The notes: generated by a model from the sequence alone, not told the origin. 64,000 bases of DNA from an uncultured Colwellia sp. (GCA_913062815.1 CAJXWZ010000001.1:124001-188000); one strand, 5' to 3'; positions 23,176 to 34,634 are shown, numbered from the stretch's first letter. Translations and numbers: made by a program.

Positions 23176-23204
23176 AAACGACAAGTGAGCATTACTTGTC
23201 GTTT
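23176..23204. terminator. Terminator-like hairpin
   Basis: acgacaagtgagcattacttgtcgttta. Confidence 0.5.
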
Positions 23205-23237
23205 ATAGTGCTATTTAATAAAATCATCTGATGAACA

Positions 23238-24746
23238 TTAGTTTTTTCTACTCAACATGTATTTAGCGGCAGCTAAGCGAGTTTCGGCATCTAAATAATT
23301 TTGCGGAGGCATCTCAGGATAATCATCACGCTTTTTAGTTGGCTTAGCAATAAAATCTGCGATGCCTTGTGGATTATCCATATACAGCGCTTGAATAATC
23401 TGAACAGGAGGTCCAATCATGCGCCCCGTATAGGTATGGCAGCCAGCACAAATGCCCATATATACGACTTTTCCACGCTCTGATGGATCGATTTCCCGTG
23501 GCGCTACCGGCTCATCTAAAATATAACTATCTATGGCATGGGTATTGGTAAAGTTGCACTCCGCCCAATCATTGATACCAACAGTCACATAACGATGACG
23601 ATTGATAACACAACTATCTCTCGAAACCCCTACACGTAAAATATCAGGATGTCCTTGCTTTAACTCTGTCAGCATAAGTGCTTTAGCTTCATCAATAGTG
23701 TCATAACCATTATTAAGCATGATGTTATTTAACAGCATTACTTTGTCTGGTGCAGGATCAGATTCAGGGTCAATGGTGGTGTTGGGCGCATTATTATGAT
23801 CAGTGATTAAAATACCTGCCGTTTTATTATTAGAGATAATATTATTTTCAACGATAACTTCGTCAGCAGCCATAATTAAAATTCCAGTACCTGCTGGTAT
23901 GCCTGCCACTGTTGAACCCGGTGCGGCAAAATTCTTATGGTTATTATTATCAATGAAATTATTACGAATGATGACATCAAAGGTGGTTTTAATCGGTAAA
24001 CCTGGCGTGATAAAAGCTAAAATTCCTCCGGTATTATTGTGCACATAGTTATTCTCCACAATGGCATGGCGCGAATTTTCAATTTCAATACCTGCAACAC
24101 TGTCAAATACATCATTGTGGGCAACATGAATATTATCACTCATACCTACATAAATAGCGGCATCTTCAATACCAGAGATAACGTTATACTCAACAATGCC
24201 ATTTTGGCCAAGTTGAGGAAAGATGCCATATACGCCTGTATCAACAATGATATTATTTCTAATTTCAAAGTTATTGCCAGCTTGCCCCATTATGCCATTA
24301 CCCTTGTATTTGGTAATACGCATATTCTCAATGACAATATTGTTTCCCGAATATAAGATGGCATCATTTAGCGTTCCCTGCCCGTCTAACGTGGCATAGT
24401 TTCCTTCATTAATAACACCGACAATACGAATGTCGTCTTTATCAATATAAACGGTTTCATGATAACTGCCTGGCATTACCTGAATGGTGTCACCCGAATT
24501 TGCGACTTGAACCGCCGCCATTATAGAATCGCCATCATTAACTACATGGGTTTTACCGGCTTTAATACGCTGAGCTACAGCTGATTTTTTAACGGACACC
24601 GATTTACTGGCTTTATCAAAGCCACCACTGTAACTAGCGCCACTATCAGCATTGGTAATCACCGGCGCATTCGTTTGACTAGTGCCAAAATATAGCCCCG
24701 CGGCAAATGCGCCGATTACGACAATTGCTGTTATTATTTTATTCAT
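23238..24746 (-). CDS. Right-handed parallel beta-helix protein with C-terminal cytochrome c motif
   Basis: NosD-like repeats (IENMRITKYKGNGIMGQAGNNFEIRNNIIVDTGVYGIF...) then GICAGCHTYTGRMIGPP (CxxCH). Confidence 0.85.
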   Translation of the reverse strand: MNKIITAIVVIGAFAAGLYFGTSQTNAPVITNADSGASYSGGFDKASKSVSVKKSAVAQRIKAGKTHVVNDGDSIMAAVQVANSGDTIQVMPGSYHETVYIDKDDIRIVGVINEGNYATLDGQGTLNDAILYSGNNIVIENMRITKYKGNGIMGQAGNNFEIRNNIIVDTGVYGIFPQLGQNGIVEYNVISGIEDAAIYVGMSDNIHVAHNDVFDSVAGIEIENSRHAIVENNYVHNNTGGILAFITPGLPIKTTFDVIIRNNFIDNNNHKNFAAPGSTVAGIPAGTGILIMAADEVIVENNIISNNKTAGILITDHNNAPNTTIDPESDPAPDKVMLLNNIMLNNGYDTIDEAKALMLTELKQGHPDILRVGVSRDSCVINRHRYVTVGINDWAECNFTNTHAIDSYILDEPVAPREIDPSERGKVVYMGICAGCHTYTGRMIGPPVQIIQALYMDNPQGIADFIAKPTKKRDDYPEMPPQNYLDAETRLAAAKYMLSRKN

Positions 24747-24801
24747 CCTCTACCCCATTTTGCTCGTTGTTATGTGTATACGTTTTAGTTCATTGCGACA
24801 A

Positions 24802-26025
24802 TTACCGAGGTAAACCTCGGGTAACATTTTGATATTTTTCATCAATAACCGGTAAACCTGATGGTACTTCTGCAGGTATCTTTGGCGTCAGACTTTCATC
24901 CGATAAAGCGCCGAGAAAATCGACTACGTGCTGCATTTCTTCATTGGTTAAATCTGGCTCCCAAATGTGCCAATGCAGTTGCAATTGTTCACTTTTAGGC
25001 ACCGCATGACCTCGTCCCTTTGAATAAAACTCTACCGCGTCAAAGAGCTTTTCAAATTTACCTGAGTGCATATAAGGGGCTGTTTTAGTGATGTTTCTCA
25101 AGGTAGGTACTTTAAAACCACCTCTTAATTTCTGTGAATTATTAACATGAGCAAACGTTTTTTCTGCGCCAATATCAAATTCCCGCCCCTGTGGCTCAGG
25201 CGTGCCAATAACAGCAACTTGGTTATTGGTAAAAAGTGGTGGTTGATGACACTCAGCACAGCGAGCAACAAAAGAGCGAAAAATGTTTAAGCCTTTAACT
25301 TCATTTTCAGTTAATGCTTGATGATGGCCGTGAGCATAGCGATCATAACGACTGTTTAATGAAATTAGACTCGTTTGAAATGCGGCAAGCGCGCTATAAA
25401 CCTGTTCAAGATCCAATGCTTTCTTATTTGGAAAAGCTTGAGCGAACATATTCACGTAACTCACGTTTTGTTTAAGGCTTGTTAATAACTTTGCTGGGCT
25501 GTTGCCCATTTCAAGAGGATCAAATAAAGGGCCTTGCGCCTGCTCTTCTAGGCTACTGGCTCTTACATCCCAAAAAAACTTATCAATAAAGGCAACGTTC
25601 CATAGGCTCGGTGCACTACGTCCACCTTTCGCCCCGGTAATCCCTATACTCCGGTCAAGATCATCACTAAATCCCTTATCAGGTTGGTGGCAACTTGCAC
25701 AAGATATTGAACCATCTTTCGACAACAAGGGGTCAAAAAATAAGAAACGGCCTAAATCAATTTGCGCAGGGGTAAAACCATCTCTATGAGCCGGTAAAGA
25801 AGTTTGCGTGCCACCTACGCCTCGATTTTGTACTGAATCATAGAACTGATATAAATTAACTAAACGACATACTGGCTCTTGACCTTGAATTGCCACTAAT
25901 TCAAAACTTGGTGGGCAGTTATTAGCTAAAGTAAAGTCTTGTGCTTGTACAAGCAAACTATTAGCGGTTAATAAGGCCCATACTATAGCTAGCTTTATTG
26001 GCCACACTTTCTTGAAAAGAGCCAT
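24802..26025 (-). CDS. Di-heme cytochrome c peroxidase/MauG family protein
   Basis: CASCHQPDKGFSD and CAECHQPPLFTN; LGRFLFFDPLLS. Confidence 0.9.
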   Translation of the reverse strand: MALFKKVWPIKLAIVWALLTANSLLVQAQDFTLANNCPPSFELVAIQGQEPVCRLVNLYQFYDSVQNRGVGGTQTSLPAHRDGFTPAQIDLGRFLFFDPLLSKDGSISCASCHQPDKGFSDDLDRSIGITGAKGGRSAPSLWNVAFIDKFFWDVRASSLEEQAQGPLFDPLEMGNSPAKLLTSLKQNVSYVNMFAQAFPNKKALDLEQVYSALAAFQTSLISLNSRYDRYAHGHHQALTENEVKGLNIFRSFVARCAECHQPPLFTNNQVAVIGTPEPQGREFDIGAEKTFAHVNNSQKLRGGFKVPTLRNITKTAPYMHSGKFEKLFDAVEFYSKGRGHAVPKSEQLQLHWHIWEPDLTNEEMQHVVDFLGALSDESLTPKIPAEVPSGLPVIDEKYQNVTRGLPR

Positions 26026-26705
26026 TACTTAACTTTGTGTTCGGAAGACTGTTTAGCAATATAAAAAAGAATATCAGTTAACTCTTGTCCTTTAGTGGTG
26101 TTAGCCATCATAGCCATTTGTCGGCCGTACTTGTCACCTTGTGCATAACCACGGTCACCAACAACAAAGTCACGCATTTGCTGTAACAAATACTGACTGT
26201 TTTGATTAGCTAATCTCGGAGCATTAAAGACTGCGTTTCCTTGCGCTTGTCCACCATGACAAGCACCACATTTTGCTTGATAATACCGGGCGCCATTTTT
26301 TAAGCTACCAGTAATTGAGTTGCTACTATCGATTTGAGTTACTGCCATTGCTTGAAGATAACGAGCAAGTTCATCAACCTCAGCTTTTGTTAACGCTTTC
26401 GCTATTAAAGCCATTGATTTAGCTTGTTCGGATTTATCCCTAATTCCGGAGCTGAAGTTAAGTAGCTGCCTAGACAGATAAGCAGTGTCCTGCCCTGCAA
26501 TAGCAGGAGCATTTAATGCCGGCAGCCCTTCCCCTTTTACACCATGGCATGCTACGCATTGTTGGTATAAAGCCTCGCCCGTTGGTTTGGCATAACTAAA
26601 GAAACTCACAGTTAAACTAATTAATATAATTACTGGCAGTAGTAATTTAATTCGCACAGAAATAGGAAACATACAAACCGACTCAATTAATACCAAAACA
26701 GGCAC
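26025..26705 (-). CDS. Di-heme cytochrome c4-like protein
   Basis: CVACHGVKGEG and CGACHGGQAQG CxxCH motifs. Confidence 0.88.
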   Translation of the reverse strand: MPVLVLIESVCMFPISVRIKLLLPVIILISLTVSFFSYAKPTGEALYQQCVACHGVKGEGLPALNAPAIAGQDTAYLSRQLLNFSSGIRDKSEQAKSMALIAKALTKAEVDELARYLQAMAVTQIDSSNSITGSLKNGARYYQAKCGACHGGQAQGNAVFNAPRLANQNSQYLLQQMRDFVVGDRGYAQGDKYGRQMAMMANTTKGQELTDILFYIAKQSSEHKVK

Positions 26706-26749
26706 TAACTATAAAAAGAGGGTAATTAAAATGCTTACGAATAATAAAA

Positions 26750-26786
26750 AAAAGCTGACGAATTATTAAATAAGTCAGCTTTTTTA
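26750..26786. terminator. Terminator-like hairpin
   Basis: aaaagctgac ... gtcagctttttt. Confidence 0.6.
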
Positions 26787-26842
26787 AATATTAATGCTGT
26801 GATAATGGCGCTGTTGAGCGTTTTTACTGAAATCAAAAACTA

Positions 26843-27883
26843 CTACTGGTACTTTTTTCTGTATTGAGTTGGTGTTATTGCGTGAGTTTCTTTAAACACC
26901 TTATTAAAAGAGCTCAAACTACGAAAACCGCTTTCGAGAGCTAAGGTTAAAACAGGTGTTTGTATAAAGTCAGCTTGGGTTAACTTTTCACTCACTTCTT
27001 TTATGCGATAAAAATTTAGAAAGTCATTAAAATTTCTATAGTTCATTTCGCCGTTAATTAGCTGTCTTAATTTATATTCATGGATAGAAAGGTATTTAGC
27101 AAAGCTTGATATAGTAATGCCGTCTTGCTGGTAGAGCTTTTCTTCAACCATTGCCTTAATAATACGAGATAGCTCTTTTGATGGCTGTCTTTTCATGGTC
27201 GCACTAGCATCATTTTTAACTGACACGGTTTCAAATAAACTAGATTCACGTAAACGAAATAAGAAGAAATTAATGGAAAAGATTAGAATGGCTAACAATG
27301 CCGCTTTAACTAAATCAAAGCCATGCCATTGTATATCCAGTAGCTGATCGATAAAAATCACTAAAAATATGTACAAACCAGAAACACAAATAACACCGCC
27401 ACGAATATAACGACGCTCTTGTACCAAATCATTGCGCCATTGTTGTCCGGCAATTAGCAGCGCATGACTAATGAGTAGCAACTCTAACAACATGGCACCA
27501 TACTTCACCATGGCTTGAGCATAAACAAACTGATGTAACTGAAGGCCAAAGATTATCTGCAGTAATGCAGCACTGAGTGGAATAACTAAGGTCATTGATG
27601 CAAGTATATATTGCCAACGCTTTAATACCACGTGGTCACCAAAAACACTGATTCCTACTAGCCAAAATATCCCCGGTAAAGCATTACCCCCGATAAGCTC
27701 TGCCCACCACATAAAGCTATAAGCTATTATTGGTGCAAAGATATCCCCTAATAAATATCCACAGCCTGACAACATCAATAATAAATACAAACGAATTGAT
27801 TGATTTTGCCGCCATAAAGGTAACAAAATCAAAAAGCACATTATCATTTGTGCAAAGGAAAAATAGAAAAAGAATAAAGTCAT
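26843..27883 (-). CDS. Membrane-anchored AraC-family regulator
   Basis: N-terminal ~7 TM sensor; C-terminal HTH (ISSFAKYLSIHEYKLRQLINGEMNYRNFNDFLNFYRI..GFRSLSSFNKVFKETHAITPTQYRK). Confidence 0.9.
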   Translation of the reverse strand: MTLFFFYFSFAQMIMCFLILLPLWRQNQSIRLYLLLMLSGCGYLLGDIFAPIIAYSFMWWAELIGGNALPGIFWLVGISVFGDHVVLKRWQYILASMTLVIPLSAALLQIIFGLQLHQFVYAQAMVKYGAMLLELLLISHALLIAGQQWRNDLVQERRYIRGGVICVSGLYIFLVIFIDQLLDIQWHGFDLVKAALLAILIFSINFFLFRLRESSLFETVSVKNDASATMKRQPSKELSRIIKAMVEEKLYQQDGITISSFAKYLSIHEYKLRQLINGEMNYRNFNDFLNFYRIKEVSEKLTQADFIQTPVLTLALESGFRSLSSFNKVFKETHAITPTQYRKKYQ

Positions 27884-27981
27884 GTAGAATTCAAACTGTT
27901 GTTTTAATACTTAACAGTCTATACACAAGCTTAAAAAAATGAAATAACTTTTACTCTTTCTCCTTCATAGTAGAATGGATC

Positions 27982-28009
27982 AAAAAAGCCTCGAAAATCG
28001 AGGCTTTTT
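27982..28009. terminator. Terminator-like hairpin
   Basis: aaaaaagcctcgaaaatcgaggcttttt. Confidence 0.75.
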
Positions 28010-28032
28010 ATTAAATAATATACAGGTAAATA

Positions 28033-30642
28033 TTAGAACGAATATTTAAAATCAACCCCTGCTTCTAAACCACGATTTATACTACCTTTTGGTGTACCAA
28101 GTACATCTGCAGTTAAACCGCCGATACTGAGTACGTGTCGTTGATCCATTAGGTTTCGTCCCCATAAACCTATTTCAATAGAGTCATCATCAGTACTCCA
28201 AGACAAGCGCGCATTTAAGTTCTTCAGATCCCTAAAATAAGCACTTACCGATTTTTTATAGTCTTCCAAACCAGCTTGCTCCGCATTAGTATTTTCAACA
28301 AAGACATAATCTAAATGAAAATTGGTAGTACCTACGCTAAAATCAGGCATCCAGTCAAAAGTAATGGTGTAATTTACCGCTGCATCAGCAGACGTTTTTT
28401 GAGCAGAAATCAACTGCCCTTCACCATTATAAAAATCTGGTGAGAAAGTATCTGTAGAACGAATCTCACTTACCAAACCTAGGGTCACGCTGTCATTTAC
28501 TAACCAACGTACATCTAGTTCGATCCCCATTAGCTCTTTATCGCTATTAATTATAGTGGGCACGGCTTGTGATTGCCCAGGCGGTTTTGAGTCAATAGAC
28601 GTTTGTAAGTTGTCTAATTCAAGATAATAAGTACTGATATTGGCGATGACTTGATTCCAAATAATACCTTTATAACCAAATTCATAATTGAGAGTTTCTT
28701 CTGGTGCAAATGATTCTGTACTCGGTGTTAAAGAATCAAATCCGCCAGATTTATAGCCTGTTGAATATGACGCGAAAACCATATGGTCATCAGATAATTG
28801 ATAGCTAGTAACTAACCGACCGGTAACTTGGTCCCAAGAATCTGAAGCAGCACTATCGTTAGGTTGAAAAAGCAAGTTACTGACACCCGGGCGAACCGCT
28901 GAGAAAGTGGTTGGTGGTATATACCAAGTAAAATCTTTTTTATCTTTTGAGTAACGTAAACCGCCAATAACATTCCATTTATCGGTTACTGCATAATCAA
29001 CATCACCGTAGATACCCCAGTTGGTAAAGTCACCGGTATTATTAACACTTTCTTGCCACCATTGACCAGATGAGCTCGGGCCGAAAATTTCAGGAAAACC
29101 CATTTGTGCAGCAACAATATCATAAGTAGCATCACCCGTTAGCGAAACAATATCGCCAGTTAACGGCTGACCCGGCATGCCTATAGCCCCCATAATAGGG
29201 TCGGCAAACCCAAGCACATTAAGCGCGTTTGCCCATTCATTTGGATTCCAAGTATGCTCCATAGGAAAACCAAAAGAGGCATAAAAAGCCTCTACTGCGC
29301 CTTCAAAAGTAACGCCAGATCCAAATGCCGCTTGCGCATGAGCATCGCTAGTCCCCCCAATCATAGCCGAAACTTGCTCAGCTACACCGCCATGAATCAC
29401 GCCATTTAGCTCAGAAGTGATCAATGTAGTAGCGGTATCAGCGGTAAGATTTAACTCAGTGGTCTGCTTCACCGTTTCTTTTGAATAGGAAAAGCCTGCT
29501 ACTGCATTGACTTTTTCACTAACATAATTGAATTGCAACTCGGTATAGAGAATGTCTGAGTCCTCATTATTTGAAGTATCAAAATAACGTCGCTCATCAG
29601 CAGTTCCGTCTTCATCCTGACGGTTCACCGTTTCCCAATCTCTATAGCTTAGTACATACTTCATCGACCATTCATCACTGAACTCATGATTCAATTTAGC
29701 AGTTATGCCGTACATGTCTCTCGCTTCAACACCTTCACGTACATCATTTTCAGCTTGACTTGCAAAAGGGTTTTGTCCTTCATCACGTGCATATTGACTA
29801 AAGCCAATTGCCATTGGAGGCCCTTGCTCTAAGTCATCCATATCGTAAGATATTTGAAAATCGGTGCTCTCTGAGATATCCCATAAGAAAGAAATTCTTG
29901 CTGCATTATGAGCACGCTCACCTAGGTCCCAAACTTTATTATTTTGATTCCAACTTGCCGTCGAAATATTTTTAACAATACCATCTTGTGCATTAGTCAA
30001 CACATTAGCACGCATGTAAAAGCTGTCAGTAATGGGAACATTAATCATGCCCTCATAACGCTGTAAATTATCAGTACCGGAAGTAGCTTTCACAAACCCT
30101 TCAAAGTCTGCAAATGGCGATTTAGGTACCATATTAACCACGCCCATTGCCGCATTTCGACCGAACAATGTACCTTGAGGACCCTTTAATACTTCAATTC
30201 TAGCCATATCAGAAAAAATAACATTTTGTGCTGCACGTGGCATGTAAATGTCATCATAGAAAGTGGCTGAAGAGGGATCGCCACCAACACTTATATTTGG
30301 ACTAGAAATACCACGCATAGTGACACCCGCTTGCGTCATACTACTATCACTGAAATCAAAGCCAGGAATAAACTTGTCGATATCACTTAATAAAATAGAA
30401 CCACTTTCTTCGATGGTATCTTCTGTTACTGTACCTACGGTAACAGGCACTTTCAAAATATTTTGTACTCGCTTTTGAGCGGTAACTGTTAGCACTTCTA
30501 TGTCGCTTTCATTGTTCTTTTCATCAACATCTAACTCAGCAGCATTTAACCATAAAGGTGTCAAAACCAATGCTGAAATTACTGCCTGTGCAACAAGGCT
30601 TATTGGTTTGATAACTTGCTTTGAACATGTATTTAATTTCAT
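28033..30642 (-). CDS. TonB-dependent receptor
   Basis: TonB box-like IEVLTVTAQKRVQ, plug domain GPQGTLFGRNA, C-terminal F. Confidence 0.93.
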   Translation of the reverse strand: MKLNTCSKQVIKPISLVAQAVISALVLTPLWLNAAELDVDEKNNESDIEVLTVTAQKRVQNILKVPVTVGTVTEDTIEESGSILLSDIDKFIPGFDFSDSSMTQAGVTMRGISSPNISVGGDPSSATFYDDIYMPRAAQNVIFSDMARIEVLKGPQGTLFGRNAAMGVVNMVPKSPFADFEGFVKATSGTDNLQRYEGMINVPITDSFYMRANVLTNAQDGIVKNISTASWNQNNKVWDLGERAHNAARISFLWDISESTDFQISYDMDDLEQGPPMAIGFSQYARDEGQNPFASQAENDVREGVEARDMYGITAKLNHEFSDEWSMKYVLSYRDWETVNRQDEDGTADERRYFDTSNNEDSDILYTELQFNYVSEKVNAVAGFSYSKETVKQTTELNLTADTATTLITSELNGVIHGGVAEQVSAMIGGTSDAHAQAAFGSGVTFEGAVEAFYASFGFPMEHTWNPNEWANALNVLGFADPIMGAIGMPGQPLTGDIVSLTGDATYDIVAAQMGFPEIFGPSSSGQWWQESVNNTGDFTNWGIYGDVDYAVTDKWNVIGGLRYSKDKKDFTWYIPPTTFSAVRPGVSNLLFQPNDSAASDSWDQVTGRLVTSYQLSDDHMVFASYSTGYKSGGFDSLTPSTESFAPEETLNYEFGYKGIIWNQVIANISTYYLELDNLQTSIDSKPPGQSQAVPTIINSDKELMGIELDVRWLVNDSVTLGLVSEIRSTDTFSPDFYNGEGQLISAQKTSADAAVNYTITFDWMPDFSVGTTNFHLDYVFVENTNAEQAGLEDYKKSVSAYFRDLKNLNARLSWSTDDDSIEIGLWGRNLMDQRHVLSIGGLTADVLGTPKGSINRGLEAGVDFKYSF

Positions 30643-31045
30643 AACTTCCCCATGCGGCTCTATGTAGTTTTTGTTTTGTTATAGTTTTTATTATTTTCAA
30701 CATTAACTATATGTCAGTGGTTGACGCCATTGCTTACGTATTGTTAAAAAACCCTGACGGATTGTTAAAATAGCTTGCTGATTATTAAAATATTTCGAAA
30801 GCGCTAAAGAAAAAGTTTATTTTTAGGAAGAAATATGAATATTAATGGCACATTTACTTGGTGAAGCTTTAATGGCATAACGTTGAAATTTGTTATTAAA
30901 CAATGGCAGTTTAATTCACTATTAATTGCTGCTTTTAAATTGCCTTTTTTTTGTAACCTCTGATTTTGCTAGGCTTTTAAATAATCCGATATTTTATTAT
31001 TAAAAGTTGTTATCATTTGGGCAGAATTATTATCAGAGAATATAA

Positions 31046-31387
31046 ATGCAATTTATTGCTGTACTTGCACTCGCATCATTAGCATGGCTGATTTGGCAGC
31101 TTATTAAAGCTAAACGTTTCACTCAGTTTAAGGATAAAATTGACGCTGAACTGAAAGGCCAAGTGATTGATAATATTATTGAAGAGTTAGAGCAAAACCG
31201 AAGTGAAATTTTTCCTAATAATGACTGTCATAAACAAGCGACTATTTTTTATTGGACCCAATATAAAAGCCGCATATTACAAGCGGCTTTACGAAGAGAA
31301 ATAATTTCGGAGCAGTGGTTGAAAGATTCTGGAAACTTACGTAATGCTCAGCATTTATTTTATGTTGAAAAAAACTTTAGACACTAA
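31046..31387 (+). CDS. Hypothetical membrane-anchored protein
   Basis: 113 aa; N-terminal TM; clear intergenic ORF with GAG-rich upstream. Confidence 0.6.
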   Translation: MQFIAVLALASLAWLIWQLIKAKRFTQFKDKIDAELKGQVIDNIIEELEQNRSEIFPNNDCHKQATIFYWTQYKSRILQAALRREIISEQWLKDSGNLRNAQHLFYVEKNFRH

Positions 31388-31400
31388 GTTTTAGTGGAAA

Positions 31401-32138
31401 TCACACTTTTTCAAATTGTAAATCCCAAACACCATGCCCTAAACGCTGGCCTCGGTTTTCAAACTTAGTTAACGGACGAGAATCTGGGCGCGGAACATAA
31501 TCGTTGGTTGCTGAGACATTATTGTAGCCCTTCGCGCTCTGCATATCTTCTAGCATACATTCAGCGTAGTTTTCCCAATCTGTCGCCATATGAAATACTC
31601 CACCAACCTTTAATTTTTGACGAATAGTTTCGACAAATTCAGCTGAAACAATGCGACGTTTATGATGTTTCTTTTTATGCCAAGGATCTGGAAAGAAAAG
31701 CTGTACTGTATTTAGGCTGTTATTAGCAAGACAGTCCGCCAAAATTTCAATGGCATCATGTTCATATACCTTTAGATTACTAACACCTTCTTCTACCGCT
31801 AAAGCAATACATGCTCCTACACCGGGCTTGTGTACTTCAATACCAATGAAGTTTCTTAGTGGCGCTGCTTTGGCCATTTCAACCAAAGATTTCCCCATAC
31901 CAAAGCCAATCTCTAAGGTAATAGGGTTATTATTAGCAAAAAGGTTTTCAATGTCGATTAAACCATCACTATGATTTAAGCCCATTGTTGACCAATGATC
32001 ATTCAACGCGCGCTCTTGCCCTTTTGTTAACCGCCCTTCACGCTTTACAAAACTACGTACTTTGCGAATATATTTACCTTCTTGCTCGGCTTGTTCAATG
32101 GTTTTATGAACGCGGTTTTCATTTTCTTTTTCAGTCAT
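31401..32138 (-). CDS. trmB: tRNA (guanine-N7)-methyltransferase
   Basis: [33 protein letters not shown]. Confidence 0.96.
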   Translation of the reverse strand: MTEKENENRVHKTIEQAEQEGKYIRKVRSFVKREGRLTKGQERALNDHWSTMGLNHSDGLIDIENLFANNNPITLEIGFGMGKSLVEMAKAAPLRNFIGIEVHKPGVGACIALAVEEGVSNLKVYEHDAIEILADCLANNSLNTVQLFFPDPWHKKKHHKRRIVSAEFVETIRQKLKVGGVFHMATDWENYAECMLEDMQSAKGYNNVSATNDYVPRPDSRPLTKFENRGQRLGHGVWDLQFEKV

Positions 32139-32228
32139 TTTTCTATCTTTCTAAATTGCTAATAAACTATTACGTTGAATCGATGGGTGCTAAACTACGA
32201 CCTTCAAAAATTTAATATCTCAGGGAAG

Positions 32229-32567
32229 TTACTCTGCCCACCAGACATCATACAACTCACTCACGGCAACTTGGTTAGCTCCGTTTTCATTTAACCATTT
32301 TTCCACAGCACTTCTATGCTCATCTGTACACGAGCCTAAATGTTGCGTACAAATTAAACCATGCCACAAGGCGTCGCCTTCCCCACCAAAACCTAAACCG
32401 TTTGGCTGAATAATATCACTAAAAAACTTGTCAATAAAAGCATCAAGTTCATCACTGGTAATATCTTCATTCAATTGCCAAGCAACATCAAAACCTAGTT
32501 CTTGAAATTCATCTACTCTTAATTTTTTACGTAGTCGTTGACTGCGATTTTTTGCATCAGCTTTCAT
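32229..32567 (-). CDS. yggL: YggL-family (DUF469) protein
   Basis: RLRKKLRVDEFQELGFDVAW; GGEGDALWHGLI. Confidence 0.9.
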   Translation of the reverse strand: MKADAKNRSQRLRKKLRVDEFQELGFDVAWQLNEDITSDELDAFIDKFFSDIIQPNGLGFGGEGDALWHGLICTQHLGSCTDEHRSAVEKWLNENGANQVAVSELYDVWWAE

Positions 32568-32691
32568 AGTCTAGCCTTAAAATAATAGTTACTAACAATA
32601 ATTGCGCGCTATTATATACGAAAGCTGCCTCAAGATGCGAATTTCAGCATACTTGCATCACTAACCTAGAGATAAAATCATTTTTGAGTCA

Positions 32692-33897
32692 CTGATTAGA
32701 ATTAGTTACACTGCAGCACCAATAGATAAAATAAAGCTAACCATCATCAATACTACAGCTAAGGCTGACGCTTCAGGTAAAGTAGAAATATCATCGGCAT
32801 CAGCAAAAACATTTTCAAGTCAAGTTATAACCTGGTATCACCAACAAGGTAGAAAACATTTGCCTTGGCAGCAAAATAAAACACCTTATAGCGTGTGGAT
32901 TTCTGAAATAATGCTACAACAAACCCAAGTAGCAACCGTTATTCCATATTACCAACGTTTTATGGCCAGCTTTCCTGCCATTAGTGATTTAGCTAACGCT
33001 GATGAAGATACGGTATTACATCACTGGACTGGCTTAGGCTATTACGCTAGAGCACGTAATTTGCATAAAGCTGCCAAGTTAATCGTTAGCGAGCATAATG
33101 GCATATTTCCAGCAGAAATAGAGCAAGTGATAGCCTTACCTGGCATAGGCCGTTCTACTGCTGGAGCAATATTATCTTTAGCATTGAATCAACATCACCC
33201 AATTTTAGACGGCAATGTAAAGCGAGTTTTAGCAAGAAGCTACTTAATTGAGGGCTATAATGGCTTAGCTAAGTTCGACAAAGCACTGTGGCATTTAAGT
33301 GAAAGGTTAACGCCGGCAAAAGATACCGGCTTTTATACCCAAGCTATGATGGACTTAGGCGCGACTCTTTGTACTCGTGCAAAGCCTAAATGTGAGTTAT
33401 GCCCGGTTCAAACAAGTTGTTTAGCGTTAGCCAGTAATCAACAAGTCGCTTTTCCTCAGAAAAAGCCAAAGAAGCAGATCCCTGAAAAAAGCACCATCAT
33501 GGTTATTCCTAAAATAACCACGCCAACGCGTAATGATGTACTAATGGAGAAACGTCCTCCTGTGGGCATCTGGGGCGGATTATGGTGTTTTCATGAAGTA
33601 AATAGCAAAGATGAGATTACTCACTTGTTAGAAAAATTAGGACTAAAGGCAATAGACTCGCATAGCGCTATGCAGGAGTTAACAAGCTTTAGACATACCT
33701 TTAGTCACTTCCACCTTGATATTTCACCAATAGTTATTGACTGTAAGGTAATAAAGTCAGATAAATTAGCCGAGGTAAACTTACAAGAAATTAGCGAACC
33801 AACAAAACAAAAATGGTATGATTTACACACGAATGCCAACGTAGGCTTAGCAGCATCAACTAAAAAGTTGCTGGATTTATTACAAGCCAATTTATAG
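32692..33897 (+). CDS. mutY: A/G-specific adenine glycosylase; start uncertain
   Basis: HhH ([17 protein letters not shown]), 4Fe-4S Cys ([17 protein letters not shown]); conserved [20 protein letters not shown] lies upstream of the track's TTG start at 32860; no in-frame ATG. Confidence 0.9.
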   Translation: MIRISYTAAPIDKIKLTIINTTAKADASGKVEISSASAKTFSSQVITWYHQQGRKHLPWQQNKTPYSVWISEIMLQQTQVATVIPYYQRFMASFPAISDLANADEDTVLHHWTGLGYYARARNLHKAAKLIVSEHNGIFPAEIEQVIALPGIGRSTAGAILSLALNQHHPILDGNVKRVLARSYLIEGYNGLAKFDKALWHLSERLTPAKDTGFYTQAMMDLGATLCTRAKPKCELCPVQTSCLALASNQQVAFPQKKPKKQIPEKSTIMVIPKITTPTRNDVLMEKRPPVGIWGGLWCFHEVNSKDEITHLLEKLGLKAIDSHSAMQELTSFRHTFSHFHLDISPIVIDCKVIKSDKLAEVNLQEISEPTKQKWYDLHTNANVGLAASTKKLLDLLQANL

Positions 33898-33944
33898 CTG
33901 CATCCTATAACAGTAAATACTAATTAATTTAATAAGAGAAAACT

Positions 33945-34217
33945 ATGAGCCGTACCGTATATTGTCAAAACCTAAAAAAAGAGGGAGAAGCGTTAGCTTT
34001 TCAATTATACCCAGGTGAAGTTGGCAAACGTATTTTCGATAATATTTGTAAAGAAGCTTGGGGCCAGTGGCAAAAAAAACAAACCATGTTAATTAATGAA
34101 AAGAAAATGAACATGATGAATGTTGACGACCGAGCCTTTTTAGAAAAAGCGATGGTTGAATATTTGTTCGATGGCATTGAGCCAGACATTGAAGGTTATG
34201 TGCCGCCAAGTAAGTAA
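33945..34217 (+). CDS. yggX: Probable Fe(2+)-trafficking protein
   Basis: [58 protein letters not shown]. Confidence 0.96.
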   Translation: MSRTVYCQNLKKEGEALAFQLYPGEVGKRIFDNICKEAWGQWQKKQTMLINEKKMNMMNVDDRAFLEKAMVEYLFDGIEPDIEGYVPPSK

Positions 34218-34223
34218 CTTTTA

Positions 34224-34634
34224 ATGAATATATTCCTTACTACTGGCGCTGTATTAAGTGCTATTGCCGCTATGCTACATGTTGGCTGTATTTATTTTGG
34301 CGCTCCCTGGTATCGCTTGTTCGGTGCAGGTGAAGGCATGGCAACACTCGCTGAGCAAGGTAGTATTCAACCTACGCTTATTACCACCGCTATAGTAGTC
34401 GTTTTATCCACTTGGTCTTTATATGCTTTTTCAGGTGCGGGGATTATCTTTAAATTACCTTTCACCAAATGGGTATTAGCTATTATCACACTTATCTATC
34501 TATTTAGGGGTATTGCTGGCTTTTTTCTTATTGGTAACCCTTTAGGCCGCAACCCTGAATTTTGGTTGTGGAGTTCTCTTATTTGTCTTTGTTTAGGTAT
34601 TATCCATTTACTCGGTTTAAAGCAAATTTGGTAA
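34224..34634 (+). CDS. Small integral membrane protein
   Basis: 136 aa, ~4 TM segments. Confidence 0.75.
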   Translation: MNIFLTTGAVLSAIAAMLHVGCIYFGAPWYRLFGAGEGMATLAEQGSIQPTLITTAIVVVLSTWSLYAFSGAGIIFKLPFTKWVLAIITLIYLFRGIAGFFLIGNPLGRNPEFWLWSSLICLCLGIIHLLGLKQIW

